Assembly (NCBI RefSeq): GCF_040954835.1
Contig: NC_090711.1
Span: 14,069,001 to 14,133,000 of the forward strand
DNA: 64,000 nt
Origin: Lepisosteus oculatus
Taxonomy: Eukaryota; Chordata; Actinopteri; Semionotiformes; Lepisosteidae
Direction: 5' to 3'
In this document: positions 1 through 11,865 of the stretch, in pieces
Layout of the letters: every line of letters starts with the position of its first letter
Numbering within the stretch: the first letter of the stretch is position 1
Notes under the pieces: generated by a model
Databases searched by the model: none
What the model saw: only the letters and a program-made list of their open reading frames with translations
What the model was told of the DNA's origin: nothing
Translations under genes and position numbers: made by a program

Positions 1-125
1 TTTGTATTTCTGATCAAAAGACATAAGGCAAAAGAACAGAAATGCCATTTTATTTCTGGGTGTTGTTTTGCATGCATGTTAAACCACGTTGAAAAAAAAG
101 AATATGTTGTGTTAAATATCACTCT

Positions 126-642
126 GCAACTCACAATTGGCAACCTACTAAAGCTAAGCAGGTGTGAGCCTGGTCAGTACCTGGCTGGGAGACCTCCTGG
201 GAAAAACTAAGGTTGCTGCTGGAAGAGGCGTTAGTGGGGCCAGCAGGGGGCGCTCACTCTTCAGCCCATATGGGTCCTAATGCCCCAGTATAGTGACGGG
301 GACACTATACTGTAAACGGGTGCTGTCCTTCAGATAAGACATAAAACCTAGGTCCTGACTCTCTGTGGTCATTAAAAATCCCAGGGTGTTTTTCAAAAAG
401 AGTAGGGGTGTAACCCTGGCATCCTGGCCAAATTTCCCATGGGCCCTTACCAATCATGGCCTCCTAATAATCACCATCTATCAATTGGCTTCATTACTCT
501 GCTCTCCTCCCAACTGATAGCTGCTGTGTGGCGCACTATGGCTGCCGTCGCATCATCCAGGTGGATGTTGGTGGTGGTGGAAGGGATCCCAATTACCTGT
601 AAAGCGCTATGTAAGTGCAAGCAATTATTAATTATTATTATT
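126..642 (+). repeat. 5S-rRNA-derived SINE, near full length
   Basis: The head (about 150-225) reads like the internal promoter half of 5S rRNA: AAGCTAAGCAGG, then GCCTGGTCAGTACCTGG, then GGGAGACC. The body follows (GGGGCCAGCAGGGGGCGC, then the palindrome-like CCCCAGTATAGTGACGGGGA). The tail ends with GTAAAGCGCT..TAAGTGCAAGC and an ATT-rich run. The same body recurs at four other places in the window. The family is a non-autonomous retroposon of the SINE3/5S class, probably mobilised through the LINE-like tail. It is not a functional 5S gene because the 5' third of 5S is missing and the downstream part is unrelated. Confidence 0.88.
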
Positions 643-666
643 ATAAATCCCCCTAGAAATTTTCCA

Positions 667-1829
667 TTTCAGGTGAGCATAAGTATTGGGATAAATTACT
701 GACAGGTGTTTCTAATTGCTAAACATGAGAGCTGTGAATGTGTGGCCTTGGTTACTTTTTGGGTCCGTCTCTAGAGTTAGAAGGTATAAACCACGATGAA
801 GAGCAGAGAGCCGTGTATGACTGAATTGTGAAGAGGCGAGCAAAGAATATTTATTTAGCGGTGAATATTCCATTAGAACCGCTGCAGGGAGATGGGCATC
901 ACAAAATCAACAAACTGGAATGTATCGAAAATGAAAAAAAGGACAACTACTGAAGGAATAAGCAGTCAGCAAAAGACCGGGTTATCATAGGAGGACAGCT
1001 GCATTTGATTACAGAAAACTCAATAGAGCTGGGAAGAAAACCCCCAAAATAACAGACAATCAGACTGCAGTTGTGAAAGTATTTCAATTCACTGAGTGCA
1101 GAAGGCTTTCAGGATAATTACAGGGGCTCTATTGAAGATGCAAACCCTCTCATCAGCACTAAAAACTGAAAGGCCAGATTAGACTTTGCAAAGACATACT
1201 GTATAACAATGAATGCCAAAAGTTCTATAGCAAAGTTTTATGGAAAGACAAGATGAAGATAAGCTTTTATCAAAGAGACAGAAAGAAAACAGCGTACAGA
1301 AAGAGAGGACCTGACAATGATCCTAAGCATACCACCCCATCTGTGAAGCACAGTGGAGATAGTGTCATTGCTTGGGCATGTACTGTATGGCTGCCCCTGG
1401 AATTGGCTCACTGATCTTTATTGATGGGGTAACTGATGACGACAGCAGCAGAAGGAATTCTAAAGTGTACAGCATTATCTTGTCTGCCCATGTCCAGACA
1501 AATGCCTCCTAACTCATGGAGCAGCAATTCACCCTGCAGCGAGACAATGACCCAAAAATTACTGCAGAATTAAGCAAGGAGTTCAAGCCCTTCTGAGCAT
1601 GTGTTACACCTGTCAAAAATAAAGTCCGAAAACCCCACAAACAAACCAAACCTGAAAGTGGTGTAGGATTAACGTTTAGTAAAGCTTCTCAGAGGACCAG
1701 ATCAAGAGTCTGGTGACGTTGCTGGTTTGCAGTCTTGAAGCAGTCATTGTCTGGATAAGGTTATGCAACTTTTCACTGGTGTTATTTACTTTAAAATAAA
1801 TTTGTCCCAATTTTTATGCTGACCTCAAA
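667..1829 (+). mobile_element. Decayed Tc1/mariner-like DNA transposon
   Basis: Terminal inverted repeats are visible: the left end (from about 671) AGGTGAGCATAAGTATTGGG matches the reverse complement of the right end (to about 1827), AGGTCAGCATAAAAATTGGG. Between them the + strand keeps pieces of a Tc1-type transposase in broken frames. One is a KHSGDSVIAWACT-like stretch near 1346-1383, and another is FTLQRDNDPKITAELSKEF near 1530-1590, which corresponds to the family's conserved QxDNDPKHTA block around the second catalytic Asp. Frameshifts and stops interrupt it, so it is dead. The TA target duplication could not be resolved. Length is about 1.16 kb, slightly short for a full Tc1 element. 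Confidence 0.8.
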
Positions 1830-2375
1830 TTGGGGGGGAATTGAACACAAAACCATTTTTGTTCTAATGTGGTTAAACAAATATGCATAACAAGATCCAG
1901 AAATAAAACCTGAAATACTGTACTTTGGCCTAATTTACCTTTTGATTGGGTACACAAATTTCAGTAGTACAGAACCAAAAAGAGAAATTGCACTCTATTG
2001 GCCCACAATGTAGGCTTTTTACTTGAAATACAGTAACATCAGAATGGGCATCAATGAATATGTGGCACAAAGGTAGATGTTATAGTACACTGTTATGTAC
2101 CAGTAACCCAGAGGCATAATGCTGCACAACAAGGCAGGAAATAAGACTGATGTCAGCATGTCTCCCCTGAAATGTTCTCGGAGGAAAAGCCTGTGGAAGC
2201 TGTTTAACTCTGTTCAATAGGCATACTATTCCTCTCTATGATCTATTGCACAGTGGTGTTGTGTACTACAGTCTCCCACTGTGTCCTCATGAATCACACC
2301 TCAGGGCAAAAAGATCCTGCAGAATTCTACAAGCCTGTCAGTGTCACCCTCTAACTAGACACATGATAGCTGGAA
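1830..2375. other. Intergenic, nothing recognised
   Basis: AT-rich sequence with no convincing exon, promoter or known repeat. Confidence 0.5.
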
Positions 2376-2700
2376 CATTAGACTTTTTACAGTGAGAAGA
2401 GGCTTTTCAGCCCAACTAGATCATTAGGTTTGTCAGTAGCTAATTCATCCAAGGATCTTACCCAGTCATTTCTTAAAACAAACTATCATTGTATCAGCTT
2501 CAATAATGTGCCTGAGCAACCTGTTCCACACTCCAACTCTCCTTTGTGTAAATATGTGTTTCCCATTCTCACCTTTAAATGAACTTCCCCATCATAGTTA
2601 CCAATGTTTTAAATTTGACAATGGATCTGAAATATTTGAATCGGGGCTCCTCATAGTTGTCATGTTTATTTTCTTCAGCCTGTTAGTGCAAGACATTCCC
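2376..2700 (+). repeat. Unclassified interspersed repeat, copy 1
   Basis: Shares ordered blocks with other copies in this window: AGTAGCTAATTCATCCAAGGATCT, then a run ending in CAGCTTCAATAATG, then CTTGTTCCACACTCC-like and CCTTTGTGTAAA. Related copies lie near 12195, 21045, 26405, 51955 and 53112. There are no terminal repeats and no open frame. The class is unknown to me; an old retroposon fragment is likely. Confidence 0.6.
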
Positions 2701-2726
2701 TAAATCCATTGAAATTATTGTACTTA

Positions 2727-2727
2727 G

Positions 2728-2773
<46 letters not shown>
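2727..2773. repeat. (ATT)n microsatellite
   Basis: About 15 tandem ATT units. Confidence 0.95.
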
Positions 2774-2774
<1 letters not shown>

Positions 2775-3277
2775 ACTTAATTATTACACTTATTTCAATA
2801 CTCACTCAAAATGACAAAAAAATTGTTTTGGTGACCACAACTGAACACAGTTCTAAATGAAGCCTTGATAGTAAATTCTATTATTATACCATAATACCAT
2901 AATATTCCTTGATTGGAATTCTAATCTTTAAATTATCTACCTTTGGCAGATCATTTTACACAAAAAATCATTAAGAAAAGGGTAATCAGGTGGTAGTATT
3001 AGGAACTTTACCTGTTTTTCAGAAGGTAGCCGAAGTGGACATGTGGAAGTTTTAATTAGGCTGTAGTGCACTGCAGCTGTGATAGGACACAAGTACTAGT
3101 TAAAAAAGGAGCAGATCTACCCCCTGAGTACGTCGCTGACCCCCTCCACCTGCCCTCTTCAGATACTGGTCATCCTCAGAGGCGCTGGACACTGAGAGAC
3201 CCTGCTATGTTTTTTTTCTGCTGTTCCCAGCCATTATCCTCTAGCTTTTAAAACTGTTGAATTGGCTCTATTCAGAT

Positions 3278-3556
3278 CAGAGCGGTGGCTCTGTGGCTAA
3301 GGAGCTACACCAGTGGCTGAGAGGTTGCAGGTTCAAATCCCATGGCTACCAAAGAAATCCTACCCTGTTGGGCCCCTGAGCAAGGCCCTTAACCCCAGCT
3401 ACTCCAGGGATGCTGTGTAAATAGCTGACCCTGCACTCTGACCCCAAGCTTCTCTCCCTGTATGTGTGTCTCATGGAGAGCAAGCTGGGGTCTGTGAAAA
3501 GACACATTCCTTGTGCAAGAAATTGTGTAAGGCTAATAAAGTGATCTTATCTTATA
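3278..3556 (+). repeat. tRNA-derived SINE, copy 1
   Basis: The head carries an A-box-like GTGGCTAAGGAGCT and a perfect B box GGTTCAAATCC about 35 nt later. The body has CCCCTGAGCAAGGCCCTTAACCCC, TCTGACCCCAAGCTTCTCTCCC and CATGGAGAGCAAGCTGGGGT. The 3' end is AATAAAGTGATCTTATCTTA. Eight copies of this family are recognisable in the window (one more + copy at 7050 and six - copies). It is Pol III-type in origin but not a tRNA gene. Confidence 0.88.
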
Positions 3557-4480
3557 TTCAGTTGTGTATACCTGTCTCTTTTGATTGTTTGTTTTATTGT
3601 ATGGTGCTTTGTGATGATAGAAAATAAAAGTTGTATGTTGTACCGACAGACTAACATTAGCAGTCAGTGCACCTTTGACATTCATGTTTACATGGTGCAT
3701 CTGCAATTATTATAATTATTATTATTATTATTATTATTAGTGGTAGTAGTATTAGTATTATTATGGTTGTTATTAGAGAAAGGAGACATGAGATTGCGGG
3801 TACTGAGCCTGAGTCTATAGTGACAGGCCCTCCTGTGAGCATTGCATTTCCATACTGCTCCCGTGAACTGCTCATCAGAGCAGGAATAATCCTTTCAAAT
3901 TAACGGCAGGACTTCACAGACAGATCTACCATTCACGTCACGGCACCTCCATTCCCAGGAAACCGCTCCCCCAGTCCAGCTCTAACAGTTATCCTTTCTC
4001 TGTTTGATGGAGAAAACGCTTCTTCCATTTTTCCACCAACTGTTACTCGGCTGTCTGCAGCACAGCACCGAAAGGCGACAGACACTGACGTTGTGGAACA
4101 ATGGTCTGGTTGTGTGCATCACAATCACCTCCAGTCCCCAGTTTCTGCAGTACTCATTCATCCTGGTTTCGGCATCGTTAATTACTTGATTGCTCATTCA
4201 CGGGCTCCTGTGCTGCCAGAGCTGGCAGTGCTGCCTCTGCACCCAGCTGAGAGGCCTGTCTGAATTAAAGTGGCAGTCCTCAGCGATGCCTGCTGTGATA
4301 GTCCCCCAGCTTGTGACAGCACAGCCCCGGGGTACTGTGCACCTAAAATACCCAGAAATTAACTTACAGTTTAAAGTCTCAGGTAGTTGATTTCTCCTGC
4401 CTTTACTTTTGTCTTTACAACACCAAAAACTTGTATTATTTTTTTATTTTATTGCTTGTTATAAATTGCCGGCAGCCGTA
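3557..4480. other. Intergenic, short (ATT)n only
   Basis: Contains an imperfect ATT/AAT run near 3706-3748. The rest shows no gene or recognised repeat. Confidence 0.5.
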
Positions 4481-4822
4481 TCACCCTGGAACTCACAACT
4501 GCTTGCAGCCCCACTGGAGCTCAGCAGGTGTGAGCCTGGCCAGTACTTGGATGGGAGACCACCTGGGAAAGATTAGGCTGCTGGTCACTCTCTGTGGTCA
4601 TTGAAAATCCCAGGGCGTTTCTCGAAAAGAGCAGGGGTGTTACCCCGGCATCCTGGCCAAATTGAACTGGCTTCATCAATCTGCTCTCCTTCCCACTGAG
4701 AGCTGGTGTGTGGTGAGTGTACTGGTGCACTATGGCTGCTGTTGCATCATCCAGATGGGTCTGCACACTGGTGGTGGTGGAGGGGATCCTATAAGTGTAT
4801 GGAATTATTATTATTATTAATT
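4481..4822 (+). repeat. 5S-derived SINE, internally deleted
   Basis: The 5S-like head (GGAGCTCAGCAGGTGTGAGCC, CAGTACTTGG, TGGGAGACC) is followed directly by the distal body (CTCTCTGTGGTCATTGAAAATCC). About 150 bp present in the 126-642 copy is missing. It ends in a short ATT run. Confidence 0.82.
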
Positions 4823-5466
4823 TTAAACAAAACTAATAGTAACAAAAACTCCAAACTAAAGCTCATACGGATGTCTTACACAGGCCGTGTGAAGAGTGCA
4901 TTACAATGAACGATACTACATGTGATTAGACCCAGGTGAATTATAATATCTTTGAGGCCCTGTTTTGTGGTTTTAGTGAACTGTGCCTTCCCACTCTGGC
5001 CTGCTACACCATGTAGTGACACTTTTCTCAGGATTTCTGATCAGAGGACATTACTGCCTCTCCGGCCCTGTGAAAGAGCTGCTCTCAAGGTCTTCTGTTT
5101 TACTAGGCCATGCTAACGCCTGTCTTGTCTGTTTGTATCCACTTCACCTCAGGTCCTTCCACAGGCAAGGTTGTGCCGATTGCTTGCTTTGTGTCATACT
5201 GGCCTCATGGGCGTCAGGGAAAACATTCCTGTTTGTTAACTCTTCCCGTGGTAGCGCAGTGGCATCTGCAGTCCGAAGATCCGCTCCTCGCTTCAGCACC
5301 TGCATGGATCTCCCAGCCACGGCCCTGCAGGGTTTAATCAGGAGCTTGGCCAATGGGCGTAACAATTAAATAACTGAATCAAACTCTCTCTGAGTTATGT
5401 TTCACTTACAGTACATCAGAGTGAAATGGTAAATGGATTAGCTTACGTTTAATTGAACTGTTAGAT
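4823..5466. other. Intergenic, nothing recognised
   Basis: No supported feature; the open frames here have no recognisable domain. Confidence 0.45.
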
Positions 5467-6109
5467 TTAAAGGGTACAGCGGTCCCAATTTCTTAGTCCA
5501 GTTATTAAATCTTGGTAACAAAATAAATTAGTTGATGTTATCGCAAACAAATGACAAATTCTGTATTAGGCGCATAATTGTGAACTTTGTGAAAGTACTG
5601 AAAGTCACAATGTTGTTACAAGCCCCTGGTCTTGCCACTAGGAAGAGCGAGAGTTCCCACGAACTGCGACATGATGCTGCCCTTCCTGCTCACTAGTCAC
5701 TGTGATGTCTAATGTAACAGCATGTACAAGTTAATAAGTACAGGTGTACAACAGACATTTCACCCCAGAAATGTTCCAACATGATGTGCATGCCAATTTA
5801 AACAAGTAAGTATCATTTGTTAGCAAAACCGTCTCAAAGTCAAGACCAATATTTCTATTGGATTAAAAGAGATGTATTGACAAGCCTGCTTGTTTACAGT
5901 GTAATAGAGCCACTTCACCTCACTGGAAGTTTTGTTGTCTTGTTCTGTACGCTGTGCATACCTGGAAATTTCCTCTATTTTGTGATGTAAATTGGAGGTT
6001 TTACAAGTTACTGTGTACATTTTACTTTCATTGTGGTTTGAAATGCACTCATCAATGCTGATTCTTTCTAACACCGAAATATACAAAAAGTGGTGCAGGT
6101 CCCCTTTAA
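5467..6109 (+). mobile_element. piggyBac-like MITE, copy 1
   Basis: The element is bounded by TTAA on both sides (5467-5470 and 6106-6109), the target duplication of piggyBac elements. The ends are AGGGTACAGC.. and ..TGCAGGTCCCCT, imperfect inverted repeats that are better preserved in the other copies (AGGGGAACTGCA). It has no transposase frame. Copies of the same element lie at 27337, 34988 and 41565, with a small fragment near 42926. Confidence 0.82.
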
Positions 6110-6627
6110 TCCTTTAATAATGTTAACTGATAGATAGTGTTCGCACACTGTTCCGGAGAGACAGGACAAATGGAAGAGATTACGATGCAGCACTATGTAT
6201 CTCAAAGAGAGGCCAGGCACACAACACATCTCTAGAGGTAGTTAAGGGTCTCAGAGTCAACATCTTCTAATGCAGATAAGACCCGTTACCTATTCAAGAG
6301 ACCCAGCGTTAGGGAGATGCTACAGACCACCAAATTCATATCTCGCATATAACACAGCCTTATTCAATGAAATCAGGAATGAAAGAAAACGTCTTTTTAA
6401 TAAGAGATTTAAAATTTCCAAACACTGGGGAAAATCTCAGAAGCTGAAACTCCCATAATAGACACGGCTAACAATTGTTTCTTTACCTAGTCTGTCAGAG
6501 CTCTTGAAAGATTGAATGCCTGTATGTTTCCTATTATTTTTGGAACAATCAAGACAAGTTAAAGAAAACAAGCGAGAAAACTATTAGGGATCTGTAATCA
6601 TAATGTACAATGGAGTGGTGTTATTTC

Positions 6628-6870
6628 GTATTGTAACGTGACGGGGGCTCAGGCGGGCGCCCTTGCCACATTAGGTCGGCCCCCCACCATCAGGGGCTCG
6701 AACCCGGGACTCCCGCGTCTCTCTGCAGTGACCTAGCCCCGTGAGCTAAAGAGAGATCTCTCCACAGCCCAGTAGCTGTAGTCCTGCTATCACAGGGAAG
6801 GGTGGTGACGTCACTCGCTCTGGTACGCCGGCTCTTACACAGTGCCTGTCGGCCGTAAGCGTTACAGTAT
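6628..6870. mobile_element. 235-bp TGTAACG..CGTTACA element with 4-bp duplication
   Basis: The block runs from TGTAACG at 6632 to CGTTACA at 6866 and is flanked by GTAT on both sides (6628-6631, 6867-6870). It is strongly CG-rich against AT-rich surroundings. On the - strand it contains a tRNA-like stretch: TAGCTCACGGGGCTAGGTC as an A box and CCCGGGTTCGAGCCCC as a B box. It could be a short LTR-type insertion (TG..CA ends) or a DNA element that captured a tRNA-SINE head. The class is not settled. Confidence 0.55.
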
Positions 6871-7049
6871 ATATTGTAGAATTATTGCCAAGAGTGAAAT
6901 ATTCTCATTTTGGGTAGCATAAAGCATCTAAATTACTCTGTTTTTGAAAATGCAGGAGGTTTCTTGGATTTCTTTTCAATATTTTTCTGCAAAAACAAAA
7001 CAGACTTTTCAATCTTGAATATAAGTATAAGGTACTGCACAAATAAACG

Positions 7050-7325
7050 GGCTGAGCGGTGGCTCTGTGGCTAAGGATCTGTGCCTGTGGCCGGAAGGTT
7101 GCCGGTTTAAATCCCACAGCTGGCAGAGAAATCCTACTATGTTGGGTCCCTGAAAAAGGCCCTTAACCCTCCCCAACTTCTCTAGGGGTGCTGTATAAAT
7201 GGCTGGCCCTGCGCTCTGACCCCAAGCTTTTCTCCCTCTCTGTGTGTCTCATGGAGAGCAAGCCGGGGTATGCGAAAAGACAAATTCCTAATGCAAGAAA
7301 TTGTAAAGGGTTAATAAAGTAATGT
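7050..7325 (+). repeat. tRNA-derived SINE, copy 2
   Basis: Same family as the 3278 copy: GCGGTGGCTCTGTGGCTAAG head, B-box-like GGTTTAAATCC, CCCCAAGCTTTTCTCCCTC and CATGGAGAGCAAGCCGGGGT. The 3' end GGTTAATAAAGTAATG is slightly diverged. Confidence 0.87.
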
Positions 7326-8465
7326 TAAATACCACTGGCTTTAAAGGGTGGTTACTACCACCCCTTAAGTACTCCAACTAGTACAACTCCTACCTCAGTA
7401 GAACTGACTTTCCTCAGTGTCCTTATGTGAACACAATGCACACATTGCAAATTACTCCCAGCGTTTTGAACAGGTGACATTCACAGTCCATGTAGTCACC
7501 GAGGGCTGCTTTGGCGACCTCTATTGGCCACCCCGTTGTATGACAGGCTTCTCATAGAGCAACCTGCCTCACGGTGAGTGGACATTATCGCTCATGCTGA
7601 GAAGGACACAGTTCTGTTGGCGTAGAAAAGCCAAACATTTTACAGGTATTAGAATCATGTAAGATAAACACATCTCCAGGGCAGATGGGTACTCTTCAAT
7701 GTGTACTAAAGAAAAACAGGGATGTTGCCTATAGATCATCTCAATAGACAAGGATTATTCCCATTGAAAAATTGTCAGGGTAAGATCCATCAGTTCAGAG
7801 GGTGAAAAAACAAGCCAAGTGGTTATATTCCAGATGTCTTAAGTCTATTGCATGTACGGTTATGGAAACTAGAATTAAAAAAGGAAAACCGTCTAGTTTG
7901 ACAGGACTGTGGGAAGCTGTCATGGTAGTGTAACCAGGTGATGAGGCAGTGACACAGGAGTTGGGAATACCGCGCTCACGCAGGCGCGTAGTGAGATCCC
8001 TACTACCATTTTACACTACTCCCGACTAGTAAATACCTCGAAACCCTCCCATGGGTCTTTCTAAAAATGTTTTTATAAAGTTTTATAAGTGAATCCCGCG
8101 GGAGCTCCTTCTGCGCGCTGATGACGGACGACCAACACTGGAGCAGCCAGCAAGGGGAGGGGCTTGCGTGACGTCACCACAGCCAGGCAGTTGAGGACTC
8201 GTGACGCAGACGCCCTCAGGAAGACACCCCCCGTGCGTTTATGGGAATTGTAGTTCTCAAGCCATCCGACGCTTTCTTGTGAATGATCATAGCCAGACTA
8301 TTATACCCAGCTGCCCTGTGATTCGTGTTAACCCATGCGCCCTGGCAGGAATAGCTACTGCCTGGAATAGATAAGTATTTAGACGGGTGTCCAACCACTC
8401 CACTTAGCAATTCAAATAAACTGCAAATAAGAACAAATGGTGGAGCTCGTGTGGGTTGTAACATG
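7326..8465. other. Intergenic, nothing recognised
   Basis: Contains a CG-rich patch around 8090-8220, but I see no exon, splice pair or known repeat. Confidence 0.45.
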
Positions 8466-8735
8466 TAAGATAAGATCACTTTATTAGCCCTGTACAATTT
8501 CTTGCAATAAGAATTTGACTTTTCACATACCCCAGCTTGCTCTCCATGAGACACACAGACAGGGAGAGAAGCTGGGGGTCAGAGCGCTGGGTCAGCCATT
8601 TATACTGTGCCCCTAGAGCAGTCGGGGTTAAGGCCCTTACTCAAGGGCCCAACAGAGTAGGATTTCTCTGCCGGCTGTAGGATTTGAACCAGGCACATGT
8701 GCAGATCCTTAGCTACAGAGCCACCGCTCCGCCCC
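8466..8735 (-). repeat. tRNA-derived SINE, copy 3
   Basis: Reverse complement of the family: starts TAAGATAAGATCACTTTATTAG, contains GGATTTGAACC (B box, minus) and ends AGCCACCGCTCCGCC. Confidence 0.88.
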
Positions 8736-9194
8736 ATGTATAAACATGTGCCACTGCAGCATGTTTATTGTCTTGGCCTTGGAACCTGGACTAGGATTCT
8801 TAGAGACTCCTGAAGCTTCTCTCAGAATTCAGTCTGCTGTTCAAATCGATAGCCTCCCCAGACATGCCTGGGTACTGACGGGGGAGCAGTGTGAACACCA
8901 GCATGCCCTGGAGTGACCCAGACAAGACGGTTACCTGCCAGGGGCCCTTAAAGACAGCAGCAGCCAAGACCAAAACACTGAACACTCTGATCTCCAATCT
9001 TGCTGGTACAATGAGCTCTGCCACTACCACCCTCTGGACCTCAGCCCCTGCACTGTCTTTCTCAGCACCAGAATACTGTGTCTGGTCAAGATCATCACAT
9101 ACTCACAGAGCAGACACCCCGCCGAACGTCACCATGAGCAACATCACTGGAACCCTAAGCTCCACCCCGATCCCCTGGCTCCCTGTCCTACAGT
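8736..9194. other. Between two SINEs, nothing firm
   Basis: Open on both strands for about 75-100 codons but with no recognisable domain. Possibly part of the same decayed element as 9452-10080. Confidence 0.3.
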
Positions 9195-9451
9195 AACATA
9201 ACATAACATCACTTTATTAGCCCTATACAATTTCTTGCATTAGGAATTCATCTTTTCACAGACCCCAGCTTGCTCTCCATAAGATACGGAAAGGGAGAGA
9301 AGCCATTGTACAGCACCCCTGGAACAGTTGGGGTTAAGGGCCTTGCTCAGGGGCCCAACGGAGTAGGATTACTCTGCCAGCTGCAGGATTTGAACAGGCA
9401 ACCTTCCAGCCACAGGCGCAGATCCTTAGCCACAGAGCCACTGCTCCGCCC
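9195..9451 (-). repeat. tRNA-derived SINE, copy 4
   Basis: Starts ACATAACATCACTTTATTAGCC and ends CACAGAGCCACTGCTCCGCCC. It is inserted in the C-rich stretch 8736-10080. Confidence 0.87.
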
Positions 9452-10080
9452 AGAAGATAGCCACCAGTAGCAGATATCACTCCTCCACACACCCAACAAC
9501 TCGCAATAGCCCCCAGAAATGCTCAAAATGGTCCAAGACACTCCTCACCTGCCACCTCACAAGGATATATTTAATCCACCAAACATACATCTGCCTTCAA
9601 GAAAGCCAATCTGGAACAACCCTCCGCTACAAGACTTCAACGCAGACTCCACCTGGGCTCAAGAATAGGCATCGCTGGTTGTAACAAACAAGCACCTCTT
9701 CACATGCTCCACACAACAACCTCCCAGCTTGCACCTTCCAAGAAAGAGTGGTCCCCTCTAGACTGCTTTAGGACCGGTCCACGTCCTGCCAGCCTCAACA
9801 GATTGGGTATCAGTGCAGCCCTCTTTGCTCCTAAAGGGACGGAGCAAACTACCCAGCCCATCCTAGGGGCCTCCCCACGTCACAGTCTCAGTGAAGGACT
9901 ACACACCCCCAACACAGCCCGCTTAGAAACTATCGCTTGGCTCAAGGACTTTGCATTTGCTCAGTTAATAACTACAGAATGCGTGGTGCGAGACCGAAGC
10001 AGGCCTGGGCGTCACGGCACCTGCCATGTTTTAAGTCAATCAGGGCAGCAGCTCCTGTACCTGTGGTTGTCTGATGGCTG
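9452..10080 (+). mobile_element. Probable LINE reverse-transcriptase relic
   Basis: A broken frame near 9585-9667 reads IHLPSRKPIWNNPPL then DFNADSTWAQE. This resembles the P-x-WNNP..W region downstream of the reverse-transcriptase core of L1/Tx1-type LINEs. The longest frame (9704-10081, 125 codons) has no domain I recognise. I infer a degraded LINE fragment from this short similarity and the C-rich, G-poor composition; it could be something else. Confidence 0.35.
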
Positions 10081-10117
10081 AGAAAGAAATGGTGGTCAGC
10101 TCTTCTTGCTCTTCTGT

Positions 10118-10416
10118 GCACAGTGGCACAGTTGTTAGCAGTGATGCTTCCCAGTGCTGGGGCCCTGAGTTCAACTCCAGCTCTGGGGTGCTATTGTACG
10201 CTCTCATACAGTCCAAAGACGCACTATGAGGCTAATTGAATTCTGGGAGAATTGGCCCTGCTGTGAATGGCTGTGTGTGTGTGTCTGTGTTTCTGCTGTG
10301 AAATGGGCTGGTGTCCCATCCAGGGTGGATGCTTGTGTCTGTGGCTTGTCAAGATAGGCTCTGGCTCCCCTGCACCCCTGAATTAGACGAAGCAGTTAGA
10401 GAATGGATGGATTATC
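10118..10416 (+). repeat. Second tRNA-type SINE family, copy 1
   Basis: The order of blocks is that of a common fish SINE: GTGGCACAGTTGTTAGCAGTGATGC, GAGTTCAACTCC (B-box-like), CATACAGTCCAAAGACGC, GGCTAATTGAATTCTGG, a GT-rich run, GGGCTGGTGTCCCATCCAGGG and a terminal ATGGATGGAT. Other copies lie at 25003 and 56632. Confidence 0.78.
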
Positions 10417-11764
10417 ATTTACACATTTGCATGTTTTTAAATGGACCATATTCTTTTAGGATTTTTTACCATGCAAGATATTTTTTAATTGTGATATATG
10501 GATTCATTGTGTGCAACATAATATACAGTGAATCAACAATAGTAGTTCATCTATCGACTCGTATCCTGAACACAGTCAGCATGCCATGGATATTGTCAAA
10601 GCTGCACATCGGTTCTCTGCCTTATTATTATAACATGATAACATGACTGTAACACAGTACTGGATTGTGTGCCCACACATCACTTTCTATGCATCCTCCC
10701 ATGTTTAATAAAACATTTCCCAGCCATGCATAATTTCTCATCATGAATGATAACCAGCATGCCGAGCCATGCATAATGAACATGACTGAGGCAAGTGGGG
10801 GAGGTGTGAGTTGTATTGCCCAACACTGGAACTGCTTATGTTAATGATCACCGGCATTGTTACTCAACAGCATGGTTAATCAGAAGCCCAGCAAGTTACA
10901 AGAAGAGCTTAAAGCAATTGCATGCCTGCTGCTTCCCGATCTTGGGCTGCGTTTTTCTGGGGCTCCCTCGTGTGATCCTGCCTGACCCCGAGGGCAGCCA
11001 CTCTGAGCACAAGAAATCTCTCCTGAAGTTGACACACAGGTGTTACAGATGTTGGAAAGGACGAACCGTGGAATGGCAAGAGAGCGAAAATAGACCCTAT
11101 ACGTAGCGGTGAGACAGGGGTTAGCCCGGGCTCAGCTGTTCAGGAAATGCCGTATAGAAACCTATGCCCTCAGGCCACAGACAAGAGCGACCTAGAACTA
11201 GGCAGGTCTCAGGACATCCGAACTTCACTGCTAAGCGAGGAGCAGATCCGAAGCAGGAAGTAAATGGGCCATACGATAAGACACACCAGAAAGACATGAA
11301 TAATCACAGGGAACTAGGAACAGGAGAGATGTAGAGCGCTCTCTAGGTGTACTGGGCGTGACACAAGTCATCTCTCAGGGAATGAACACTGAAAAATGAC
11401 TGTACTCCAACACCACTACGTACACGACAACTGAATGTAAGCCGAAATTGTACTTAAAACTGTATTAGTTGTAATATTTATTAATCACCGTACTATTTTT
11501 GCACTGTTCCCCAAATTACTTTTGCACTGTCTTTGTCCTGTTGTATTCTTTCTCTGTTTGCGTATTTTCACAGTTTTGATTACACTGTTATGTTATTACA
11601 CTGTTATTGTGTGACTGTCTATTATCTTATCTTCTGTTCTATTTATATACTGCACCTGAGTGACTAAGGACAAACACTTTTCACTATACTATGCACCTGT
11701 GTAAGTATAATGACACATAAAGTTGAATTGAAAAAAACAGACCACAGAGATTCCAACACATATA
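10417..11764. other. Intergenic, nothing recognised
   Basis: AT-rich sequence with no convincing coding or regulatory signal. The next unambiguous feature is the srsf6 promoter. Confidence 0.45.
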
Positions 11765-11865
11765 TTCACACTAGTTCAAGCAGGTAGCTGGGCTACAAAG
11801 GAGCAAGTACAGGTTTATTCCATGCTGGAAAGAGAAGAAAAGAAACACAACATTTCACAACAATA
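11765..11865 (-). repeat. Penelope-type terminal repeat fragment
   Basis: AGGTTTATTCCATGCTGGAAAG followed by AGAAACACAACATTTC is the reverse complement of the family seen at 49864 and 12690 (TTTCAGCATGGAATAAACC). It is a partial, diverged copy. Confidence 0.55.

Noticed and set aside
126-230. 5S rRNA gene
   Set aside because: Only the internal-promoter half is present, fused to an interspersed body that recurs four more times; it is a SINE head.
3278-3350. tRNA gene
   Set aside because: A and B boxes are present, but no cloverleaf with a credible anticodon arm, and the unit continues into a SINE body and tail.
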